Source of the DNA: Vibrio sp. ES.051
GTDB taxonomy: Bacteria > Pseudomonadota > Gammaproteobacteria > Enterobacterales > Vibrionaceae
Reading direction: 5' to 3'
Assembly: GCF_002563795.1 (NCBI RefSeq)
Contig: NZ_PDJL01000004.1
Span: forward strand, 186,001-250,000
Length of the DNA: 64,000 nt
Translations under genes and position numbers: made by a program
Shown: positions 57,609 through 64,000 of the stretch, in pieces
Numbering within the stretch: the stretch's first letter is position 1
How the letters are laid out: each line of letters starts with the position of its first letter
The notes under the pieces: generated by a model
Database searches by the model: none
Seen by the model: the letters and a program-made list of their open reading frames with translations, nothing else
What the model was told of the DNA's origin: nothing

Positions 57609-57863
57609 GTGGATAGCGCAAAAGTACAACAGTTATTGGAAGAAGCACTAAACCTTCAAGAAGTGCATGTAAAAGGTGAAGGTAGCCATTATGAAGTGGT
57701 TGCTGTTGATGCTTGTTTCGATGGAATGAGCCGCGTTAAGAAGCAGCAGTTAATTTATGGTCCTCTTGTAGAATACATCCAGCGTAACGACATTCACGCA
57801 TTATCGATCAAAGCGTTCACACCAGAAGAGTGGGCTCGTGATAAGAAACTGATGTCACTTTAA
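57609..57863 (+). CDS. ibaG: BolA-family protein IbaG
   Basis: An 84-residue BolA-like protein (YrbA/IbaG), linked in E. coli and V. cholerae to acid response, Fe-S cluster handling with glutaredoxin, and envelope integrity. It has the BolA motif [20 protein letters not shown], with a His and Cys available for cluster coordination. It starts at a GTG with AGGGG upstream, 3 bases after mlaB; murA follows after 9 bases. Confidence 0.94.
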   Translation: MDSAKVQQLLEEALNLQEVHVKGEGSHYEVVAVDACFDGMSRVKKQQLIYGPLVEYIQRNDIHALSIKAFTPEEWARDKKLMSL

Positions 57864-59138
<1,275 letters not shown>

Positions 59139-59169
59139 ACTGCACCGCAGATAACTTGGATATCGAGAG

Positions 59170-59196
59170 AGCCGAAACTCAGGTTTCGGCTTTTTT
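59170..59196 (+). terminator. Terminator of the mla-ibaG-murA operon
   Basis: A 9-bp stem, AGCCGAAAC with GTTTCGGCT, a 4-base loop and a TTTTTT tail, 31 bases after the murA stop. Confidence 0.9.
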
Positions 59197-59285
59197 ATAT
59201 CACTCTCATGACTATCATTACCCGTTATGGAAAGAGAGAAACTAATAGCTGTATCTGGCAAAAAGCCGGTTCCTGGAGAACAAAA

Positions 59286-60011
59286 ATGATTGCACTGTTA
59301 CGTGTATTTGCTGTCGCGATTTTTGCGATTGTGATGTTTATTGGTGGTTGTAGTTACTGCCTACTAAGCCCTCGAAACCCTAAGCACGTATTCACCTTTG
59401 GTCGATTGTTCGGCAAGATGTCTCGCGTATTTGGGATCAAGCTGGAGCTGAGAATTCCTGAAAATGCGTACTCTCGCGGTCAGCATGTTTATATCGCCAA
59501 TCACCAAAACAACTGGGATCTTTTTACGGTATCTTCAGCGGTCACGCCAAAAGTCGTAACGGTTGGCAAAAAGAGTCTCGCATGGATGCCATTGTTTGGT
59601 CAGATCTACTGGTTAACGGGAAATATTTTGATTGACCGTGCGAACCGTTCCAAAGCAAAAGGCACCATAGATCAAGTGGTGAATAGCATGAAAGAGAGCG
59701 ATGTGTCGGTTTGGATGTTCCCAGAAGGTACGCGCTCACGTGGGCGAGGCTTATTGCCCTTTAAAACGGGAGCATTTCATGCCGCTATCGGTGCTAAAGT
59801 ACCGATTATTCCTATCGTTTGCAGCTCTACCAATAAAATTAAACTAAACCGCTGGAACAACGGTCATGTAATTGTTGAGATGCTGCCACCAATTAGTACC
59901 GAGAACTATGGCAAAGAAGGCATTCGTGAGCTTGCAAATATCTGTCATGCGCAAATGAAAGAGAAATTAGCAGCGCTGGACGAAGAAGTGAAGCAGCGCA
60001 ACGCCGCGTAA
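59286..60011 (+). CDS. plsC: 1-acyl-sn-glycerol-3-phosphate acyltransferase PlsC
   Basis: A 241-residue inner-membrane enzyme making phosphatidic acid from lysophosphatidic acid. Catalytic NHQNNWD (HX4D, His73-Asp78), substrate-binding FPEGTRSRG (145-153), and VPIIPIV. It aligns along its length with E. coli PlsC (GSxYCLxSPRNPKHV; KTGAFHAAI). The ATG at 59286 has GGAG 7 bases upstream; the longer frame from 59208 would prepend 26 unrelated residues. Confidence 0.96.
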   Translation: MIALLRVFAVAIFAIVMFIGGCSYCLLSPRNPKHVFTFGRLFGKMSRVFGIKLELRIPENAYSRGQHVYIANHQNNWDLFTVSSAVTPKVVTVGKKSLAWMPLFGQIYWLTGNILIDRANRSKAKGTIDQVVNSMKESDVSVWMFPEGTRSRGRGLLPFKTGAFHAAIGAKVPIIPIVCSSTNKIKLNRWNNGHVIVEMLPPISTENYGKEGIRELANICHAQMKEKLAALDEEVKQRNAA

Positions 60012-60031
60012 ACGTATCAATAACGCATAGC

Positions 60032-60059
60032 AAAATGGGTAGCCTAGGCTACCCATTTT
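60032..60059. terminator. Bidirectional terminator between plsC and ridA
   Basis: A near-perfect palindrome, AAAATGGGTAGCC-TA-GGCTACCCATTTT, followed by more T on the plus strand. The flanking genes converge. Confidence 0.9.
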
Positions 60060-60086
60060 TGTTTCTCATCAATCCAATATCGGCAA

Positions 60087-60476
60087 TTATTTGCGAACGG
60101 CGATGGCTTCAATTTCGATGCCTACATCTTTCGGTAGACGAGCCACTTCAACGCAAGAGCGTGCAGGGTAGTTGGCAACTTGGTGCTCGTCAAAGAACTT
60201 GCCGTATACTTCGTTTACGGTACCAAAATCGTTTAAGTCCTTCACGAAAACCGTTAGTTTTACGATATCAGTTACGTTTAGACCAGAAGACTCAACCACG
60301 GCTTTGACGTTTTCTAGAGATTGACGTGCTTGCTCTGCGATGTTTTCTGACACTTCACCAGTCGCTGGGTTGACAGGAATTTGGCCAGAAGTCAGAACCA
60401 TATTACCTAGGTCTACGCCTTGAACGTAAGGGCCGATTGCTGCTGGTGCAGACTCAGTGTGAAGTACTTTCGTCAT
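60087..60476 (-). CDS. ridA: Reactive intermediate/imine deaminase RidA
   Basis: A 129-residue cytoplasmic trimeric enzyme that hydrolyses 2-aminoacrylate and other imines from PLP enzymes. It has the YjgF signature YPARSCVEVARLPKDVGIEI with the key Arg, and LTSGQIPVNPATGE. The start MTKVLHTESAPAAIGPY at 60476 fits the family; 16 upstream codons in frame do not. It lies downstream of pyrBI. Confidence 0.96.
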   Translation of the reverse strand: MTKVLHTESAPAAIGPYVQGVDLGNMVLTSGQIPVNPATGEVSENIAEQARQSLENVKAVVESSGLNVTDIVKLTVFVKDLNDFGTVNEVYGKFFDEHQVANYPARSCVEVARLPKDVGIEIEAIAVRK

Positions 60477-60636
60477 TTGATTTTTCCATCCGGTTGTAGG
60501 GGAATAAAGAGTGTAACCAAGCATCTTGAGGCTACTTGAGTGTAAGCAGTTTGCCTTTAAAGTAGGGGGAGGTAAAGAGCAAAATACCCCGATTTAACAG
60601 GGTATTTTAAACGCATTACAGCCTAGTGCGTGGGGG

Positions 60637-61098
60637 CTATCTTTCGGTTACGATCTCGCGAGAGAAGACTTTTTCGCAGTATTTACATTTTAAGCGGATT
60701 TCTTGTTTCTTTTCAAATACGCTAAAACTGCTCTCTACTGGCTCATTGTGAGAAATACAGTTTGAGTTAGGGCATTCGAATATATCGTTAATTTTCTCGG
60801 GGAGCTCTAGCGCAAGTTTCCTCACCACTTCGTAGTTCTCGATTTGATTGACCGTCGCATGTGGAGCGTAGAGCGCGAGTTTGCTCGCTTGATCTTCATT
60901 GATAAACACGTTCTCGACTTTCAGTAGATCTTTTTGCCCTAGTGCTGATGACGGTAAGTTTAGGCCAATCGTGACACGCTGCGAGGAGTTGTGCATATCG
61001 AACAGTCTTAATACTTTGATGCCGATTTGCGCGGGAATATGGTCGATGACCGTGCCATTTTTGATTGCTTCTACCTGTAATTGAGTTTCTTTAGTCAT
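60637..61098 (-). CDS. pyrI: Aspartate carbamoyltransferase regulatory subunit PyrI
   Basis: A 153-residue regulatory chain of ATCase, binding CTP/ATP and joining catalytic trimers. The zinc site uses Cys109, Cys114, Cys138 and Cys141 (CPNSNC...CKYC), identical in position to E. coli PyrI. The N-terminal nucleotide-binding domain has [19 protein letters not shown]. It follows pyrB after 16 bases. Confidence 0.98.
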   Translation of the reverse strand: MTKETQLQVEAIKNGTVIDHIPAQIGIKVLRLFDMHNSSQRVTIGLNLPSSALGQKDLLKVENVFINEDQASKLALYAPHATVNQIENYEVVRKLALELPEKINDIFECPNSNCISHNEPVESSFSVFEKKQEIRLKCKYCEKVFSREIVTER

Positions 61099-61114
61099 GT
61101 CTTTTTCTCCTCGA

Positions 61115-62044
61115 TTACAGTGTTTCGTTTAGAACTAGTGCTAACAAGGCTTGGCGAGCATACACACCGTTTTGAGCCTGTTGAAAGAAGTAAGCGTGCG
61201 GGGTTTTATCTACATCGGTGGTGATTTCATCGATGCGAGGAAGAGGGTGAAGCACTTTTAGGTTTTTACGCGCACCTTCAAGTAAAGCGGCGGTCAGAAT
61301 ATAAGCCGACTTGATGTGAGCGTATTCCGACTCGTCAAAACGCTCTTTTTGAACACGAGTCATATAAAGGATGTCAAGTTCTGGAATCACGGCTTCCATA
61401 TCGGTATGTAGGCTGTATTGAATACCGGCCTCGTCCAGTTCTTCACAGATGTAATCTGGCATTGCCAGTACTTCAGGCGCAATAAAGAAAAAACGGATGT
61501 TATTGAATTTCGCTAAAGCTTGGGTCAATGAATGAACCGTACGGCCGTATTTTAGATCGCCGACGAATGCGACGTTTAGATCATCCAAGCGACCTTGGGT
61601 TTCCGCAATGGTGTAGAGATCAAGTAAGGTTTGAGTTGGATGCTGGTTTGCACCGTCACCTGCATTAATCACAGGTACACCGTTTGAGAATTCAGACGCT
61701 AAACGAGCCGCGCCTTCTTGTGGGTGGCGCATCACAAAAGCATCCACGTAAGAAGAAATAACTTGTACTGAGTCAGCCAGTGTCTCGCCCTTTTTCGCCA
61801 GAGAAGTATTACTACCATTATCAAAACCGATAACATCACCACCAACACGTTGGATCGCGGTTTCGAAAGACAAACGAGTACGAGTCGATGGTTCAAAGAA
61901 ACAGCTTGCGACAACTTTGTTTTTAATCAGTTCTGGTCGCGGTGTTTTTTTAAGGCTACCTGCTGTGTCTACGATAAGTTCCAGCTCTTCACGTGAAAGC
62001 TCTGGAATAGAGATGATGTGCTTTTGGTAAAGCGAATTCGCCAT
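61115..62044 (-). CDS. pyrB: Aspartate carbamoyltransferase catalytic subunit PyrB
   Basis: A 309-residue enzyme of the first committed pyrimidine step (carbamoyl phosphate plus aspartate). STRTR phosphate-binding loop at 53-57, [14 protein letters not shown] loop, HPTQTLLDL and VLHPLPR. The start [13 protein letters not shown] at 62044 is the family start; the frame opens 12 codons earlier inside the leader. Preceded by a transcription attenuator and leader peptide. Confidence 0.98.
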   Translation of the reverse strand: MANSLYQKHIISIPELSREELELIVDTAGSLKKTPRPELIKNKVVASCFFEPSTRTRLSFETAIQRVGGDVIGFDNGSNTSLAKKGETLADSVQVISSYVDAFVMRHPQEGAARLASEFSNGVPVINAGDGANQHPTQTLLDLYTIAETQGRLDDLNVAFVGDLKYGRTVHSLTQALAKFNNIRFFFIAPEVLAMPDYICEELDEAGIQYSLHTDMEAVIPELDILYMTRVQKERFDESEYAHIKSAYILTAALLEGARKNLKVLHPLPRIDEITTDVDKTPHAYFFQQAQNGVYARQALLALVLNETL

Positions 62045-62103
62045 GATCTTCTTCCCTATAATTGTGATGACTCTTTCCAAAAACTCCTAGCAAGAGGTTT
62101 GGA

Positions 62104-62137
62104 CATAAAAAAACCTCCCCAAATGGGGAGGTTTTAA
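62104..62137 (-). terminator. pyrBI attenuator terminator
   Basis: An 11-bp stem, AAAACCTCCCC with GGGGAGGTTTT, and a 4-base loop, ending on the minus strand in seven or more T. It lies about 60 bases before pyrB and overlaps the leader-peptide stop codon, the layout of the UTP-sensitive pyrBI attenuator in enterobacteria. Confidence 0.9.
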
Positions 62138-62229
62138 AATTCGATAGAATTAACGAAAATAACATGGCATAAGCGCAGTCGCTTAGCGAAAGAAAATCGC
62201 GATTTTACGTCGACAATCAGTTTGGTCAT
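62134..62229 (-). CDS. pyrL: pyrBI operon leader peptide
   Basis: A 31-codon reading frame with a good ribosome site (TGAGGATTACGA before the ATG). It encodes MTKLIVDVKSRF...VIFVNSIEF and stops at the base of the attenuator hairpin. The transcript is U-rich just before the hairpin (GUUAUUUUCGUUAAUUCU), so low UTP would stall RNA polymerase, let the ribosome catch up and block the terminator. The mechanism is known for E. coli pyrL; it is inferred here from layout. The peptide sequence itself is not conserved with E. coli. Confidence 0.75.
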   Translation of the reverse strand: MTKLIVDVKSRFSFAKRLRLCHVIFVNSIEF

Positions 62230-62257
62230 TTCGTAATCCTCAGACAAATTGCCGAGC

Positions 62258-62285
62258 ATTATACGCTTAAGTTTCGTGAGCGCAA
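62258..62285 (-). promoter_or_regulatory. pyrBI promoter
   Basis: On the minus strand: TTGCGC (-35, 62280-62285), a 16-base spacer, and a perfect TATAAT (-10, 62258-62263), about 29 bases before the leader-peptide start. It lies in the 97-base gap after argF, so pyrBI is a separate unit. Confidence 0.75.
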
Positions 62286-62326
62286 GCGATTACATCATGC
62301 TTTTAGCCACCTCTTTTGCACGCAGG

Positions 62327-63331
62327 TTAATTGCCTAGGGTGGCGACCATCACGGCTTTGATAGTATGCATGCGGTTTTCGGCTTCATCAAAGACGATGG
62401 AGTAGTCAGACTCAAATACCGCTTCTGTAACTTCAAGGCCTTTCATTGCGTATTTCTCTGCCACTTCTTTGCCGACGGCAGTTTCATCGTTATGGAAAGC
62501 GGGTAAGCAGTGCATAAACTTCACGTGGGGATTGCCCGTTTGTTTAATAACGTCCATATTAATTTGATATGGAGTCATTAGAGCTACACGCTCATCCCAG
62601 GTTTCTGCTGACTCACCCATGGAGACCCACACGTCGGTATACAGGAAATCACAACCTTTGACGCCTTCTTCAACGCTTTCAGTTACGGTTATCTTCGCGC
62701 CAGTCTGTTGAGCTATTGCTTGGCAAGTCGTAACTAATCCCTCTTCTGGCCAGAACGCCTTTGGTGCGACAAGGCGAATGTCCATCCCCATTTTGGCTGC
62801 GCCAACCATGAGTGAATTACCCATGTTGTTTCGAGCGTCGCCTAGGTAAGCGAAGGTCATTTCATGCAGCTGTTTACCACGGCCATGCTCTTGCATGGTT
62901 AGGAAGTCGGCAAGGATTTGGGTTGGATGAAACTCATCGGTTAACCCGTTCCAGACTGGAATACCCGCGTAAGTGCCAAGCTCTTCCACGATGGACTGAC
63001 CGAAACCACGGTATTCGATGCCGTCATACATGCGACCAAGCACGCGAGCGGTATCTTTCATGGATTCTTTGTGCCCAATCTGCGAACCAGAAGGGCCAAT
63101 ATAAGACACTTGTGCTCCTTGATCAAAGGCAGCCACTTCAAACGCACATCGGGTGCGAGTAGACGACTTCTCAAAGATGAGTGCAATGTTTTTGCCTTGA
63201 AGTTTCTGCTGCTCTGTTCCGGTATATTTTGCTTTTTTTAGCTCTGCGGACAATTCGAGCAAGAATTGGATCTCTTTGGTTGAGAAGTCCAATAGCTTCA
63301 AAAAGTTGCGGTTACGTAAATTGAAAGCCAT
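62327..63331 (-). CDS. argF: Ornithine carbamoyltransferase ArgF
   Basis: A 334-residue enzyme making citrulline from ornithine and carbamoyl phosphate in arginine synthesis. Phosphate loop SSTRTR (about 56-61), [10 protein letters not shown], catalytic MHCLPAFH (Cys near 273), and a DVWVSMGE ornithine-binding block. Position next to arcA leaves open a catabolic (arcB) role, but the sequence resembles anabolic ArgF/ArgI. An imperfect ARG-box-like sequence lies upstream. Confidence 0.95.
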   Translation of the reverse strand: MAFNLRNRNFLKLLDFSTKEIQFLLELSAELKKAKYTGTEQQKLQGKNIALIFEKSSTRTRCAFEVAAFDQGAQVSYIGPSGSQIGHKESMKDTARVLGRMYDGIEYRGFGQSIVEELGTYAGIPVWNGLTDEFHPTQILADFLTMQEHGRGKQLHEMTFAYLGDARNNMGNSLMVGAAKMGMDIRLVAPKAFWPEEGLVTTCQAIAQQTGAKITVTESVEEGVKGCDFLYTDVWVSMGESAETWDERVALMTPYQINMDVIKQTGNPHVKFMHCLPAFHNDETAVGKEVAEKYAMKGLEVTEAVFESDYSIVFDEAENRMHTIKAVMVATLGN

Positions 63332-63349
63332 AGCTCGTCCCTTTGTACG

Positions 63350-63367
63350 TGTGATTGAATGATCACA
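63350..63367. promoter_or_regulatory. Inverted repeat before argF (CRP-like with long spacer)
   Basis: TGTGA-N8-TCACA, an exact CRP half-site pair but with an 8-base rather than the usual 6-base spacer. It is 19 bases upstream of the argF start. It may be a weak CRP site, another regulator's operator, or a leader hairpin. Confidence 0.3.
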
Positions 63368-63369
63368 TT

Positions 63370-63408
63370 AAAACATATAAATGCTTTTAATGTGAATATT
63401 TATTTTAA
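63370..63408. promoter_or_regulatory. Candidate ARG boxes upstream of argF
   Basis: 63391-63408 matches the ArgR half-site TGAAT then four A/T bases and ATT (consensus TGAATwwwwATTCA, second half degenerate). A weaker 18-base box lies 3 bases away, at the spacing of paired ARG boxes. ArgR control of argF is expected from enterobacteria; the site calls are tentative. Confidence 0.35.
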
Positions 63409-63443
63409 TCGTTGTTCGCTTGATGCTGCTTGGGGACCAATAG

Positions 63444-63471
63444 AAAAGGTTGATGTTTGCACATCAACCTT
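63444..63471 (-). terminator. Terminator of arcA
   Basis: An 11-bp stem, AAGGTTGATGT with ACATCAACCTT, and a 4-base loop, followed on the minus strand by TTTTCTATT. It lies 30 bases after the arcA stop and separates arcA from argF. Confidence 0.82.
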
Positions 63472-63500
63472 AGCTTAACTCACCAGAAAGGGAGAGAAAG

Positions 63501-64000
63501 TTAGATATCATCTCGCTCTATTGGACAGCTCATACAGCGAGCGCCTCCTCGACCTCGGCCTAGTTCATTACCCGGTACGGTGAGTACTTGAATGCCTGCT
63601 TTATCGTACTTCTCATTGGTGTAAACATTGCGTTCGTAACCAATAACCACGCCCGGTTTTACTGTGAGAACGTTGTTGGCATCATTCCATTGCTCACGCT
63701 CTGCCTCATAGGTGTCACCACCGGTGGTGATAATTGTTAGTTGATCTAAACCAAGGGCGGTTTCTATTGCATGCAGATAATTATGGGATGCTTCTACATG
63801 CATTTCACCCTTGTTTTTTGGTGTGAGACGCCATGTGTCGAGATCTTTGCGCATGATTTCTGGGTATACTGAGAAAGTGTCGATATCCATATGTGTCATC
63901 ACCGTATCTAAGTGCATGCATGAACGATGTTTCGGCAAATCAATAGCGATCACTTCGGTGGCTTGACCGGCTTTAAAAAGGCTTGCTGCTAGATTTTCAA
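63501..64000 (-). CDS. arcA: Arginine deiminase (partial, C-terminal ~166 residues)
   Basis: Converts arginine to citrulline and ammonia. Only the C-terminal part is inside the window; the reading frame is open to the right edge. Family catalytic motifs are present: [10 protein letters not shown] with the active His, and the C-terminal [15 protein letters not shown] with the nucleophilic Cys. Full-length ArcA is about 405 residues. It is followed by its own terminator and then argF, which could use the citrulline cycle's carbamoyl phosphate. Confidence 0.95.
   Translation of the reverse strand, partial: ENLAASLFKAGQATEVIAIDLPKHRSCMHLDTVMTHMDIDTFSVYPEIMRKDLDTWRLTPKNKGEMHVEASHNYLHAIETALGLDQLTIITTGGDTYEAEREQWNDANNVLTVKPGVVIGYERNVYTNEKYDKAGIQVLTVPGNELGRGRGGARCMSCPIERDDI

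Overview
The window is chromosomal DNA from a gammaproteobacterium, almost certainly a Vibrio (Vibrionaceae). The evidence is a complete MSHA type IV pilus locus lying between ssb and mreB, a qstR-type competence regulator between galU and ssb, and proteins that align closely with E. coli and V. cholerae orthologues. Identifications come from reading the translated proteins and recognising family motifs; no database search was run. Nothing resembling a prophage, insertion sequence, integron, CRISPR array, tRNA or rRNA gene was seen.

Layout, left to right. (1) 1-5.1 kb: the 5' part of uvrA (runs off the left edge), galU and qstR on the minus strand, then ssb on the plus strand. (2) 5.3-24.7 kb: the MSHA pilus locus, mshH-I-J-K-L-M-N-E-G-F (regulator, assembly platform, secretin, c-di-GMP-binding ATPase), then mshA, a small pilin-like gene, mshC-D-O-P and the giant mshQ. 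There is no normal mshB. (3) 24.9-35.7 kb: mreBCD, maf, rng, yhdP, a nitrilase-family amidase and tldD: cell shape, RNA processing and envelope maintenance. (4) 35.8-43.2 kb: a phoH-like gene broken by an internal deletion, rapA, an NRAMP-fold transporter without the usual metal ligands, rluA and a D-2-hydroxyacid dehydrogenase. (5) 43.3-54.2 kb: darP/yjgA, pmbA (partner of tldD), mgtE, then the minus-strand envelope and nitrogen-PTS block yrbG-kdsD-lptC-lptA-lptB-rpoN-hpf-ptsN-rapZ-npr. kdsC, normally between kdsD and lptC, is missing. (6) 54.6-60.0 kb: mlaFEDCB-ibaG-murA, then plsC. (7) 60.1-64 kb: ridA, pyrI, pyrB with a leader-peptide attenuator, argF, and the 3' end of arcA (runs off the right edge).

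The genes group by function. MSHA makes a surface-attachment pilus; its ATPase carries a tandem c-di-GMP-binding motif and its first gene encodes a CsrD-like protein. LptABC with KdsD serve LPS synthesis and export, MlaBCDEF retrograde phospholipid traffic, MurA and RapZ cell-wall precursor supply, and PlsC phospholipid synthesis. PyrBI, ArgF and ArcA handle carbamoyl-phosphate, aspartate and arginine.

No convincing new multi-gene system was found. The most interesting points are local gene erosion (phoH-like deletion, missing kdsC with a possible remnant, mshB absent and a 78-residue pilin-like protein beside mshA), the NRAMP homologue lacking metal-ligand motifs, and the large MshQ with a lectin-like domain.
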